DNA of 64,000 nt from Bradymonadales bacterium. GTDB taxonomy: Bacteria > Bdellovibrionota > UBA2394. The position numbers and the translations under genes are program-made. Under the pieces are notes generated by a model. The model was not told the origin of the DNA. It was given only the letters and a program-made list of their open reading frames with translations, and did no database searches. How positions within the stretch are numbered: the first letter of the stretch is position 1; every line of letters starts with the position of its first letter. The stretch lies in the NCBI GenBank assembly GCA_007693605.1, contig REDG01000046.1, forward strand, positions 1 through 64,000. The letters run 5' to 3'. Below, piece by piece: positions 7,820 to 16,552 of this stretch.

Positions 7820-8831
7820 AACCGTGCCCCCCCATCAAAAAGCTTTCGGTAAGATAGAGGGACTCGCGACGCCCGAACTGGCAGGAAAAATATTCATGCG
7901 CACGACTCCAAACTTGATCGAAGTCTTGAAGCTCAAAGAGCTCTCTTCTCAATGCATGACTATGGGGATAGCCTGCCGCGTACCATGCAATGAACTTCTT
8001 AGACTGTAACAAAGCCAGGCGCTCGCTCCCCTGCTGCAACAAGCTCTTTTGGTTCTCAAAAAGCTCAAGATAATCTTCGAGACTGGGCTCTTGATATCGC
8101 CCAGAACGAAGCAAGTCCGAGGCCTGCCTAAAGATAAAAGGGTTTCTTAGGGCAGCTCGACCAATCATGACCGCGTCAACACCAGATTCCCTCAATCGTT
8201 TTGTGGCGTCTTCAGGAGTCTTAATGTCTCCGTTTCCAATGACGGGAATTTTGGCTTGGCTCTTTAGCTCTGCGATCAGCTCCCAGTCAGCACTTCCCTC
8301 ATAGCCTTGCGCTCGAGTGCGGCCATGAACGGCCACCCACGACACCCCAGCCCGAGTCGCCGCATCAATCACTTCCGCTGCATTAATCTCGTTGGCATCC
8401 CAGCCCGTGCGAATTTTAATCGTCAAAGGAATCTGAATACTCGACTTCATTTCTCTCAAAACCACAAACAATCGCTCAGGGTCGCGCGTCAGAGCGCATC
8501 CCGCGCCCTTCGAAACGACTTTTCGAACCGGACAACCGAGATTCAAGTCAACGAAGTCAACGCCAAGCCTCTCCACCCATTGACAGGCCTCTACCAAAGC
8601 TTCCTGCCGCTCTCCAAAAATCTGAATCCCCACAGGAGACTCTTCCTTGTGAAAACTTAAAAGCTCCTCTGTTCGAGGACTTCGATATTGCAATCCGTTG
8701 GCTGAGATCAACTCTGAAACGACCAAAGAAGATCCGAATCGCCTCATCAGCCGCCGATGTGGGGAATTGGTGATTCCTGCCATCGGAGCCAAAATGAATG
8801 GATGCTCAATTTCAAAAGGGCCTAATCTCAT
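7818..8831 (-). CDS. dusB: tRNA-dihydrouridine synthase
   Basis: This 337-residue FMN enzyme reduces uridine to dihydrouridine in tRNA. It has the TIM-barrel motifs FILAPMAGITNSPHRRLMRR, DLNLGCPVRKVVSKGAGCAL (catalytic Cys in LNLGCP), KIRTGWD, VHGRTRAQGY and IGNGDIKTPEDA, then MIGRAALRNPFIF. Overall it is closest to the DusB subgroup. The open frame continues upstream to an ATG at 8894, but that extension lies in a short-repeat element. ATG 8831 (MRLGPFEIEHPF) fits the family and has AGG 8-9 bases upstream. Confidence 0.9.
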   Translation of the reverse strand: MRLGPFEIEHPFILAPMAGITNSPHRRLMRRFGSSLVVSELISANGLQYRSPRTEELLSFHKEESPVGIQIFGERQEALVEACQWVERLGVDFVDLNLGCPVRKVVSKGAGCALTRDPERLFVVLREMKSSIQIPLTIKIRTGWDANEINAAEVIDAATRAGVSWVAVHGRTRAQGYEGSADWELIAELKSQAKIPVIGNGDIKTPEDATKRLRESGVDAVMIGRAALRNPFIFRQASDLLRSGRYQEPSLEDYLELFENQKSLLQQGSERLALLQSKKFIAWYAAGYPHSHALRRELFELQDFDQVWSRAHEYFSCQFGRRESLYLTESFLMGGHG

Positions 8832-8856
8832 GTCAAACCTGCCCTTAGCACACTTT

Positions 8857-8968
8857 GGGAGTGTCGCTAAAGGCCCATCTGCCCCTACACTCATGTCGAC
8901 CTTCGGTCGACATGGTTTGAGGATGGCTGCAACGCTCCTTGCCCGCGCTGCAGTGGCGGCCTCGTTTC
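8857..8968 (+). repeat. MITE-like element with perfect internal hairpin
   Basis: The left terminal repeat GGGAGTGTCGCTAAAGGCCC is intact at 8857. An internal perfect stem CATGTCGACC / GGTCGACATG (8892-8914, 3-nt loop) follows, then GGATGGCTGCAACGCTCCTT and GCAGTGGCGGCC, shared with the copies at 18231 and 43694. The right terminal repeat is missing. It lies in the divergent dusB/fabD region. Confidence 0.7.
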
Positions 8969-9350
8969 ATATGGGCAGCCTGATTCAAGATTCTCAGCAT
9001 GAGTTTTGGAAGCATCCGCTGGGGACCGCCTAGAGCTCCAAACAACTTCGATACCGTCCAGGGCCCGCTCCTTCTCGCGACAAAACTATCTACTCCACCT
9101 CCCGACCCAGGCGCTCGAAGAGCCCCATCGGCTGTCTTCAAAAACTCATGCCAAGTAGCTCAAGCAGTACTGCATCTATCAATGTTCTTTGGTGAACGAA
9201 CTGGCTTTAGAAGCCCAACCGCCCTAGTTGCAGTTCTTGTGGTCTTACCTTCATAAAGGTCCCTCGATCTCAGACCCCTGCCCAAGGGCTTCTGAAAATT
9301 CCGGTGAAAGAGGCTTGAGTGTGAGCCCCACTGCGGTAAAAACGAAGCTT
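8969..9350. other. Non-coding stretch upstream of fabD
   Basis: About 380 bp with no convincing gene: the small frames that cross it have no recognisable motifs or ribosome sites. It probably carries the fabD promoter, but I could not identify one with confidence. A fragment, CCTCCCGACCCAGG, resembles the extension of the 3672/4553 repeat. Confidence 0.4.
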
Positions 9351-10292
9351 ATGTCGAAAAAATTGGCCTTTGTTTTTCCGGGTCAGGGCTCTCAGGCCCC
9401 AGGAATGGGTTTTATGCTGGCCGATCGCTTTGAGGACTTTCGTGAGATCTACCTCGACCACCTTCAGCGAGCCGACCAAGCTCTGGGCTTCTCTTTGAGT
9501 AAAATCATGAAGGAGGGGCCAGAAAGCGAACTGAAGAAGACGGAAATCACACAGCCCGCCCTTCTTTGTCTGAGTTCTGCCGTCGGAAGCTGGCTTCGAA
9601 AAAATGAGATTGAAGCCCAAATCGCTTTGGGGCACTCCTTGGGTGAGTACTCTGCCCTGGTCTACGGCGGCTCTCTCAGTTTCGAAGACGCCATTCAATT
9701 GGTTTCTCGTCGAGGTCGATTCATGCGAGAGGCAGTTCCCCACGGAAAAGGGGGAATGGCCGCATTGATCGGAGCCAACGATGAAGAGGCCAAGAAACTC
9801 TGTGAAGAGGTTGGGGGAGAGGCCGGTGTTTTAGAGGTCTCTGTTTACAACTGTGCAGGACAGATCGTTATTTCTGGGGCCTCAGAAGCCCTGGACTTGG
9901 CTGAGAAAAGAGCCTCCAGTTTCGGGGTTCGAAAGTTCTCCCGTTTAGAAGTGGGCGGACCCTTTCACTCTTCGATGCTTCAAGGAGCGGGTGAAAAACT
10001 CTCAAAGGCCCTGGCATCGATCGAAATTCGAGAGCCTCTCGTGCCGATCATCTTTAATGTGGACGCCAAGGTTCATGGTGATCCAACGGAGATTCGAGAT
10101 CTCTTAAAGCAACAAGTCTATCGACCCGTTTTGTGGGCAGACTCAATACGGCTCGCAGGGGATGAAGGCTTCGATCACTTTGTTGAAGTGGGCTCTGGCA
10201 AGGTTTTGACCGGACTCATTCGAAAGATCCTGCCCGATGCGCAATGCCAGCCCGTCGATTTCCTACAAAAGCTTGAAATCTTAAGGGCTTGA
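9351..10292 (+). CDS. fabD: Malonyl-CoA:ACP transacylase
   Basis: This 313-residue cytoplasmic enzyme moves malonate from CoA to acyl carrier protein for fatty acid synthesis. Motifs are FPGQGSQAPGMG at residues 9-20, GHSLGEYSAL with nucleophile Ser96, RGRFMREA, and GGPFHSSML with the catalytic His. The frame is open further upstream, but ATG 9351 (MSKKLAFVFPGQ) is the family start. The usual fabH/fabG/acpP partners are not next to it; miaB follows after 91 bp. Confidence 0.93.
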   Translation: MSKKLAFVFPGQGSQAPGMGFMLADRFEDFREIYLDHLQRADQALGFSLSKIMKEGPESELKKTEITQPALLCLSSAVGSWLRKNEIEAQIALGHSLGEYSALVYGGSLSFEDAIQLVSRRGRFMREAVPHGKGGMAALIGANDEEAKKLCEEVGGEAGVLEVSVYNCAGQIVISGASEALDLAEKRASSFGVRKFSRLEVGGPFHSSMLQGAGEKLSKALASIEIREPLVPIIFNVDAKVHGDPTEIRDLLKQQVYRPVLWADSIRLAGDEGFDHFVEVGSGKVLTGLIRKILPDAQCQPVDFLQKLEILRA

Positions 10293-10383
10293 GAGGGCCT
10301 CTCTTTCAAAGCTGGAGCCCCCTGTTGAGTCCAGTGTTTCGAGGCTTTTAGGGCGATTCGGCTTCTGCTAGGCTCCAGGAGAA

Positions 10384-11754
10384 GTGAAAAAGGTTTTCAT
10401 TCAAACTTATGGCTGCCAGATGAATGAGTATGACTCTGAGCAAATGCGGCAGATCCTGTTTCGAGAGGGGTTTGAGTCTTGTGATCGTCCAGAAGATGCC
10501 CAACTTCTTTTGATTAATTCCTGTTCTGTTCGAGAAAAGTCTGAAGTAAAAGCCCTCAGCTTTCTGGGTCGAATGGCGCAGATCAAAGAGAAAGACCCCC
10601 ATAAGGTCATCGGCTTTGGCGGATGTGTCGGCCAAACAGAGGGTGAAAAGCTACTAAAGAGACACCGTTTTCTGGATTTTGCCTTTGGAACCAATAATTA
10701 CCGAGATCTGCCAAAGTTCTTAGAGGCTTTTCAAGATCGCTTCGAGTCAGAAGATGAAATGGAACCCCTCATTCCCCAGTCGCGGCCAGAGGCCAAAACT
10801 CAAGCCTTCATTACCATCACGAACGGATGCGACAAGTTTTGCTCTTATTGCATTGTGCCCTTCACTCGAGGTCGAGAGCTCAGTCGAGGTCCTGAAGAGA
10901 TTCTTCACGAGGCCAAGCTCCTCGTACAGCAAGGCGTCAGTGAGATTATGCTTTTGGGTCAAAATGTGAACAGCTATTGGGGGAAAGACAAGACTGGAAA
11001 ACACACGAGTCTTCATGAACTCTTGGTCTTGTTTCAAGAGGCTTCTACAGAAGGATTGGAAGGCCTAAGACGACTTCGATACACCACTTCGCACCCGAGA
11101 GATTTTGATGAAGAACTTGCCAGAGACTTTCGAGATCTTCCAATACTATGCGAATACCTTCATCTCCCCTTTCAGTCCGGGAGCGACCAAATTCTTAGAA
11201 AGATGCGGCGCTTTTACTCCATTGAAAGCTACTTAAGAAAGATGGAGATGGTAAAATCCTACTGCCCCGATATTGCTCTTTCGGCGGATGTGATTGTGGG
11301 CTTTCCGGGAGAAACGAGACAGGACTTTGAAGCGACGCTTAGAGTTTTAGAAGAAGTGGAGTTCGACAATGTCTATTCGTTTAAATACAGCGTCAGGCCC
11401 TACACTCGATCTGAAAAATGGGAAGACGATGTGCCCGCAGAGGAAAAGTCTGCCCGTATTCAAGAACTTCAACGGCTTCAGCGAAAGATTAGTGAGAAGA
11501 AATACTCTGAAGATGTGGGTCGCGTGGTTGAACTACTCTTAGAAGGAGCTTCTCGTGGGAACCCAGAGTTCTGGACAGGAAGGACACGAAAAAATCGAGT
11601 GGTTCACATTCCTACCGAAAGCTGGTTTAAAAAAGGACTTTTTGTGAATGCAAAGGTTCACTATGCAGCACACTCTTGGATGAAGGGAGACTTGATTTCA
11701 TGGGAAGATTCACAAGCCTCGAAAGCTCAGAGCTTTGCAAAGATTGGCGCTTAG
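10384..11754 (+). CDS. miaB: tRNA-2-methylthio-N6-isopentenyladenosine synthase
   Basis: This 456-residue radical-SAM methylthiotransferase acts on i6A37 of tRNA. The N-terminal UPF0004 domain holds three cluster cysteines (YGCQMNEYDSE, NSCSVREKSE, GGCVGQ). The radical-SAM domain has CDKFCSYCIVPFTRGRE and GQNVNSYWG, and a TRAM domain lies at the C-terminus (about 385-445). The start is GTG 10384 with AGGAG close upstream. The 3' end overlaps the cNMP-binding gene by 55 bp. Confidence 0.95.
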   Translation: MKKVFIQTYGCQMNEYDSEQMRQILFREGFESCDRPEDAQLLLINSCSVREKSEVKALSFLGRMAQIKEKDPHKVIGFGGCVGQTEGEKLLKRHRFLDFAFGTNNYRDLPKFLEAFQDRFESEDEMEPLIPQSRPEAKTQAFITITNGCDKFCSYCIVPFTRGRELSRGPEEILHEAKLLVQQGVSEIMLLGQNVNSYWGKDKTGKHTSLHELLVLFQEASTEGLEGLRRLRYTTSHPRDFDEELARDFRDLPILCEYLHLPFQSGSDQILRKMRRFYSIESYLRKMEMVKSYCPDIALSADVIVGFPGETRQDFEATLRVLEEVEFDNVYSFKYSVRPYTRSEKWEDDVPAEEKSARIQELQRLQRKISEKKYSEDVGRVVELLLEGASRGNPEFWTGRTRKNRVVHIPTESWFKKGLFVNAKVHYAAHSWMKGDLISWEDSQASKAQSFAKIGA

Positions 11755-12155
11755 AGGATCGGGCCGCCTTAGCTCAGTTTTTAGAGAAACAAGAGTTGAA
11801 AGCCGGGGAACATCTCTTCTTTGAAAAATCGGTTGAACAAAAACTCTACTTCATTGATTCCGGCCGCCTGAAGATTCAGTTCGGAAGTTACCACACAGAA
11901 CTTGGGCCAGGAGAATCTCTTGGTGAACTCTCTCTCGTGGCGAAACAAGAGAAACAGATTACCGCCACCGCTCTCGATCTCTGCCTCTTTTGGGTCATTA
12001 CCGAAGGGGCTTGGAGCCGAATGAAACACGAAGCGCCAGAAGTGGCGACAAGGCTATTGGAATCTATTCAGATGAAGTACGCCAGACTGCTCTCAAGCAA
12101 TGTGGCTCCGCCGCAACTCAGCAGTGCCGGGACGGAGCCGACTAAAACTGTCTAA
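11700..12155 (+). CDS. Small cyclic-nucleotide-binding-domain protein
   Basis: This protein of about 151 residues consists mainly of a cNMP-binding fold: LKAGEHLFFEKSVEQKLYFI, DSGRLKIQF, the phosphate-binding-cassette region LGPGESLGELSLVAKQEKQI and TATALDLCLFWV. The PBC lacks the usual Arg after the Glu-Leu pair (GELSLVA), so high-affinity cAMP binding is doubtful. No DNA-binding domain follows. ATG 11700 is preferred to 11676 because GGGAGA lies upstream. It starts inside miaB and its end overlaps the convergent lipB by 63 bp. Role unknown; it may sense a ligand or interact with partners. Confidence 0.7.
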   Translation: MGRFTSLESSELCKDWRLEDRAALAQFLEKQELKAGEHLFFEKSVEQKLYFIDSGRLKIQFGSYHTELGPGESLGELSLVAKQEKQITATALDLCLFWVITEGAWSRMKHEAPEVATRLLESIQMKYARLLSSNVAPPQLSSAGTEPTKTV

Positions 12156-12755
12156 GAAGCTCTCGATCAAATCTTCTAGACTGCAGTGGATGCCTTCTTT
12201 CTCAAGAGAAGTCATGACGCTTGCATCAAAGTTACAAGGTCGAATCTTCTCGAAGGCCAAAAGATCATTCGATACATTCAGAGCAATCCCGTGATAGGTC
12301 ACCCAGCGGCGCACTGCCACGCCAATACTGGCGATCTTTCTAGGGGGAGCTTCTGGCTCTGAACGAAGCCAAACCCCTGTGGGGCCGAAACGACCAGCCT
12401 CTAGCGAATAGCCGCTCAAAACATCGATCACCCAATCCTCACAAAACCGAAGATACTCAGAAAGTCCGTGCTGAAAAATCGAGCCATTCAACTTCAAGAG
12501 TGGATAGATTACAAGCTGCCCTGGCCCATGCCAAGTAAGGTCTCCGCCCCGTTCGATAAAGAAGATTTTCGCATCCTTTTGTAAAAGATTCTCTTCGCGA
12601 TATCTTCGGCCGGCCGTAATGACCTCTTCGTGCTCACAAAAAATCAGAGCTTCCTCTGCCTGGCCTTTGGCAATGGCCTCCACTCTCTCCTTCTGAAAGC
12701 GCCAAATCTCTTCGTAAGAACGAGAGTTTTCTCCAAGAAATCGAAACTGCTGCAT
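12093..12755 (-). CDS. lipB: Octanoyl-[ACP]:protein octanoyltransferase
   Basis: This 220-residue enzyme attaches octanoate from ACP to lipoyl domains, the first step of lipoate synthesis. Motifs: ITAGRRYREENLL, RGGDLTWHGPGQLVIYPLL, KIASIGVAVRRWVTYHG (catalytic Lys) and RPCNFDASVMTSL (catalytic Cys). It is the last gene of the minus-strand run ddl-lipA-E2-lpd-lipB. Its target is probably the E2 encoded two genes upstream. Confidence 0.93.
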   Translation of the reverse strand: MQQFRFLGENSRSYEEIWRFQKERVEAIAKGQAEEALIFCEHEEVITAGRRYREENLLQKDAKIFFIERGGDLTWHGPGQLVIYPLLKLNGSIFQHGLSEYLRFCEDWVIDVLSGYSLEAGRFGPTGVWLRSEPEAPPRKIASIGVAVRRWVTYHGIALNVSNDLLAFEKIRPCNFDASVMTSLEKEGIHCSLEDLIESFLDSFSRLRPGTAELRRSHIA

Positions 12756-12790
12756 ATATCGAGCGCCTCTTTATTCGAAGGCTCGCCCTC

Positions 12791-14245
12791 CTAGCCCCTC
12801 GCCTGTTTAGCCTGAGACTCGGCGCTGGATTTCCCGGGCTGAAAGACATGAATCGCATGCCCATAGTAAGACTCTGCAGCCTCCATGATGGCCTCTGGAT
12901 AAGTCGGGTGTGTATGAATGGTCAGAGCCAAATCCTCAACACTCGCCCCCATCTCGATCGCCAAAGCCGCCTCAGCAATGAGGTTGCCGGCATCTTGGCC
13001 TACAATATGAACCCCCAACAGGTCGTTGTTCTTGGCATCTCCGATAATTTTAACAAAACCCTCCGAACGATGATTCGCCAATGCCCGGCCCAGGGCTGCA
13101 AAAGGAAACTTTGCCACCTTAACATTGAGGCCCTTCTCTTTCGCCTCCTTTTCGGAGATTCCCACAGAGGCCACCTCTGGTTCGGTAAAAATCGCGGCAG
13201 GAATTACTTTGTAGTCCAGCTGAGCCTTGGAGTCTCCGGCCAGATGAGCGGCTGCCACCAATGCTTCATGAGACGCGCGATGCGCCAGCGCCGGCCCTTC
13301 GGTCACATCTCCAATCGCATAAATTCTTGTCTGATTAGTCTGCAACGAGGAGTTTACGGAAATGAAACCCCGATCGTTCGTCTTCACGCCAGCTTTCTCT
13401 AAATTCAAAGCCTCTAGATAAGGCTTTCTGCCTACACTCACGAGAACCAAATCGGTCTCAAAGGTCTTCTCCTCTCCCGATTTACTGCTTCCGCGCACTA
13501 AGACCTTCTTCGCTTTCTTATCGACCCCTTCAACCTTAAAGCCCGTGTGAATGCTGGCTCCCCTCTTCTTCATCGCCTTTTCTACCACTGCGGCAATGTC
13601 AGCATCGGTGCCCCCTAGAATCTGATCGGCATACTCCAGTACGGTGACCTCAGTGCCCATCATCGAATAAAAGCAGCCAAGCTCCATCCCGATATATCCG
13701 CCGCCAATCAAGACCATCTTCTTTGGAATGCTCGAAAGATTTAAAGCCTCTTTGCTCGTGATCACTGTCTTTTTGTCAATCTCAATGCCGGGCAAACTCG
13801 TCGAGCTAGAGCCCGTGGCAATCACCGCCTTCTCGAACTGAAACTTCTCTTTCTTCTTCGAGTCGTTAAGCTCGACTTGAATCTCCTTGTCTGACAGAAA
13901 ACTCGCGGTTCCCATAAAGACATCAATTCCGTGTCGCTTGCAAAGCCCCCCAATCCCTTGAGTCAACTTAGAGACCACCGAATCCTTCCAAGCTTGGGTC
14001 TTCTTAAAGTCTACCTTCAGATTCGTGAACTCAATGCCCATCTCTGAGGCCTGATGCTCTAGGGTTTCATACAGATGCCCGACATGAATCAAGGCCTTAG
14101 AAGGAATACAGCCCCAATTCAAACAAGTGCCCCCCAGCTCATCGCGGTCAATCAGGGCCACCGAACTTCCGAGTTGAGCGAGACGAATCGCACAAACATA
14201 GCCTCCAGGTCCTGCCCCAATCACCACTGCGTCATATTTCTTCAT
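12791..14245 (-). CDS. lpdA: Dihydrolipoamide dehydrogenase (E3)
   Basis: This 484-residue FAD flavoprotein reoxidises dihydrolipoyl groups with NAD+. It has the FAD fold VVIGAGPGGYVCAIRLAQLG, the redox disulfide GGTCLNWGCIPSKA (Cys41/Cys46), an NAD-binding segment VLIGGGYIGMELGCFYSMMG and the C-terminal HTHPTYPEAIMEA with the catalytic His-Glu pair. It follows the E2 gene by 42 bp, so it likely serves that pyruvate (or 2-oxoacid) dehydrogenase complex. Confidence 0.95.
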   Translation of the reverse strand: MKKYDAVVIGAGPGGYVCAIRLAQLGSSVALIDRDELGGTCLNWGCIPSKALIHVGHLYETLEHQASEMGIEFTNLKVDFKKTQAWKDSVVSKLTQGIGGLCKRHGIDVFMGTASFLSDKEIQVELNDSKKKEKFQFEKAVIATGSSSTSLPGIEIDKKTVITSKEALNLSSIPKKMVLIGGGYIGMELGCFYSMMGTEVTVLEYADQILGGTDADIAAVVEKAMKKRGASIHTGFKVEGVDKKAKKVLVRGSSKSGEEKTFETDLVLVSVGRKPYLEALNLEKAGVKTNDRGFISVNSSLQTNQTRIYAIGDVTEGPALAHRASHEALVAAAHLAGDSKAQLDYKVIPAAIFTEPEVASVGISEKEAKEKGLNVKVAKFPFAALGRALANHRSEGFVKIIGDAKNNDLLGVHIVGQDAGNLIAEAALAIEMGASVEDLALTIHTHPTYPEAIMEAAESYYGHAIHVFQPGKSSAESQAKQARG

Positions 14246-14287
14246 ACAATCAACCTTTCTTTTCTACACTCACCCAACGACTGGCTT

Positions 14288-15538
14288 TCAGTAAAAGGCC
14301 ATTTTCCCTGGGTTTTCTAAATAATCACAAAGTCGTCTCAAAAATTCTGCGGCCGTCGCCCCGTCCACAAGTCGATGATCGCAAGTAATATTCGTATACA
14401 TCATGGGTCGTGCGACAATCACTTCTTCTCCGTCAACCTCTCGCACAACGGGCCGCTTCTTGATCTGATACATTCCCAAAATACAGGCCTCTGGAAAATT
14501 GATCACCGGTGTCGCGTGAAGACCGCCGATGCTTCCCACATTCGTCACGGTGATGGTCGATCCGGTCAAGTCCTGAACGCTCGCTTTGTTCGTTCGAGCC
14601 CGATCCACAACGGCTTTTAGATCTGCCGCAATCTCAAAGATCGTTTTTCGATCACAATCTCTCAAAACCGCAACCAAAAGACCGTTGTCGGTTTGAACGG
14701 AAACCCCAAAATGATAGTAATGCTTCACGACAATTTCATTGGCCTTCTCGTCCAAACTGGCATTCAAGGTCGGATGCTTCTTGAGCGCAGCAATCGCCGC
14801 CTTGATATAAAAAGGTAAAAAACTAAGTCGAGTTAAATTGTTTTTCTCTGCGTAAGCATTGGCCTCATCTCGCAACTTGATAATTTCGGTGAAATCAGCC
14901 TCATCATGATGAGTGAAATGCACGGCCGTAAAGGCCGATCGAGAAAGAGACTCCGCAATCTTTCGCCTGACGCCCACGAAAGGAATACGCTCTTCGCCGC
15001 CAGCCAAAGCTTGCAAAGAGGCCCCTCCTGAAGAGGACCGAGCTCCAGACGCTGCCCCCGACTCAAGATCCGTTCGCAAAACTCTACCCCGATCTCCACT
15101 CCCCTCAATCACACTCAAATCGACCCCCTTTTCCCTTGCCATGCGACGGACCGCGGGGGAGGCCAGAACGCGCTCCGTAGAACTAGATGAAGATCCAGAC
15201 AAGACTCTGCCCGTGGTGGCCTCTCGTTTTTCTTCCTGATGAGACTCTTCGGTCGCCTGTTTCTCTTCGGGCTTCGCCGACTCTTTTTCCTTTGTGGCTT
15301 CTCCTGCGACCGCAATATCGATGAGATCTGAACCCACGGCCGCAACATCTCCGACCTTATAAAATAACTTCGAGACTTTTCCGGAGGCCGGAGCGGGCAC
15401 TTCAACCGTGGCCTTATCTGTCATCACTTCGACCATCGTCGCATCGGCCTTGATCGCGTCACCTTCTTTGACTTTCCAAGATACAATCTCCCCTTCTTCA
15501 AGACCTTCACCCAACTCCGGTAGTTTAAAAATACTCAT
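14288..15538 (-). CDS. 2-oxoacid dehydrogenase E2 (dihydrolipoyl acyltransferase)
   Basis: This 416-residue protein has one N-terminal lipoyl domain (lipoyl Lys in MTDKATVEVPAP, near residue 43) and an acidic linker. An E3/E1-binding domain follows (ASPAVRRMAREKGVDLS, GDRGRVLRTDL), then an acyltransferase core ending in DHRLVDGATAAEFLRRL with the catalytic His. It forms the core of a pyruvate or branched-chain 2-oxoacid dehydrogenase. No E1 gene is in this window. Downstream lpd and upstream lipA make the cluster a cofactor-plus-enzyme unit. Substrate not settled. Confidence 0.9.
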   Translation of the reverse strand: MSIFKLPELGEGLEEGEIVSWKVKEGDAIKADATMVEVMTDKATVEVPAPASGKVSKLFYKVGDVAAVGSDLIDIAVAGEATKEKESAKPEEKQATEESHQEEKREATTGRVLSGSSSSSTERVLASPAVRRMAREKGVDLSVIEGSGDRGRVLRTDLESGAASGARSSSGGASLQALAGGEERIPFVGVRRKIAESLSRSAFTAVHFTHHDEADFTEIIKLRDEANAYAEKNNLTRLSFLPFYIKAAIAALKKHPTLNASLDEKANEIVVKHYYHFGVSVQTDNGLLVAVLRDCDRKTIFEIAADLKAVVDRARTNKASVQDLTGSTITVTNVGSIGGLHATPVINFPEACILGMYQIKKRPVVREVDGEEVIVARPMMYTNITCDHRLVDGATAAEFLRRLCDYLENPGKMAFY

Positions 15539-15554
15539 AAGTCTCTCCTTCTTA

Positions 15555-16496
15555 TCACTGTGCTAACTGCCTCTTTCGAACCTCTGATTGCAGAAAAACT
15601 TCGGCGGCTCGGTAACTGCTTCGCACCATCGGCCCCGACGCTACAAAACGAAAGCCCAGCTCATAAGCTTTCTGCTCCAATGCCTTGAACTCTGATGGCG
15701 GCACATAGCGAACAACCGGGTGGTGAAACTTGGTCGGCTGTAGATACTGCCCGAGCGTTACCACCTCCACTTGAGCCTCACGAAGCTCCTGCAAACAATC
15801 TTCTACTTCTTGAAAACTCTCCCCCAAACCCAACATGATGGAAGACTTCGTGACTTTATGTGGCGCTTGGCGCTTCACCTCTCGGTGGTACTCCAATGAA
15901 ATATCGTGGCGGCAGCGAGCGTCTCGAACACTCGGCACCAATCGTCTTACGGTCTCCACATTATGAGCCATCACATCGACCCCGGCCTTGAGCATGCGAG
16001 CGATGGCCGCGCTTTGAGTCCTACGGAAATCTGGAGTTAAAGTTTCTACCAAAACTCCCGGCCGCTCTTCTTTGATCTTCTCGACACAGCGGGCGAAGTG
16101 CTCTGCGCCCTCATCTTCCAGATCATCTCGGTTCACGCTGGTCAGAACGACATAATCAAGACTCAAAGTCTTTACACTTTCAGCGAGTTTTTCTGGTTCC
16201 TGAGAATCCAAAGCTCTGGGCTTCCCGCCATTGACATGACAGAACTTGCAGGCACGAGTGCAAGTGTCGCCCATCAACATAAAAGTGGCCGTTCCTGAGT
16301 TCCAGCACTCATAAATATTGGGACACCGCGCCTCGGAGCAAACGGTTGCCAAAGCATGCTTCTGCACCAAGCCAGAAATTTTCTGATAGCGCTCCCCCTG
16401 TTCAAATCGGATTTTAAACCAGTCCGGCTTCTTCTTCGGAAGTTCCACAGGCAGGGGATTTCCCTGTATTTTCATAGGCTTTTGGGGTCGAGGCAC
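15555..16496 (-). CDS. lipA: Lipoyl synthase
   Basis: This 313-residue radical-SAM enzyme inserts two sulfurs into protein-bound octanoyl groups. The auxiliary-cluster cysteines are CSEARCPNIYECW. The radical-SAM motif is CTRACKFCHVNGG, and LTSVNRDDLEDEGAEHF and MLGLGE follow. The C-terminal R-S-S-Y-R motif (VRSSYRAAEVF) is also present. GTG 16496 is the longest start; an in-frame ATG at 16475 is also possible. It is 16 bp upstream of its presumed substrate, E2. Confidence 0.95.
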   Translation of the reverse strand: MPRPQKPMKIQGNPLPVELPKKKPDWFKIRFEQGERYQKISGLVQKHALATVCSEARCPNIYECWNSGTATFMLMGDTCTRACKFCHVNGGKPRALDSQEPEKLAESVKTLSLDYVVLTSVNRDDLEDEGAEHFARCVEKIKEERPGVLVETLTPDFRRTQSAAIARMLKAGVDVMAHNVETVRRLVPSVRDARCRHDISLEYHREVKRQAPHKVTKSSIMLGLGESFQEVEDCLQELREAQVEVVTLGQYLQPTKFHHPVVRYVPPSEFKALEQKAYELGFRFVASGPMVRSSYRAAEVFLQSEVRKRQLAQ

Positions 16497-16552
16497 GACC
16501 TAACTAAACACCCTTTTTGAGGCGATTACAAGCTTGATCCATACGACAAAAG

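Noticed and set aside
8845-9141. 98-codon minus-strand open frame between dusB and fabD
   Set aside because: It runs through a repeat element, has low-complexity Gly/Arg-rich sequence, no recognisable domain and no ribosome site.
10291-10303. Possible terminator GAGAG-GGC-CTCTC after fabD
   Set aside because: The stem is five pairs and the following T-run is only three bases, so it is too weak to annotate.
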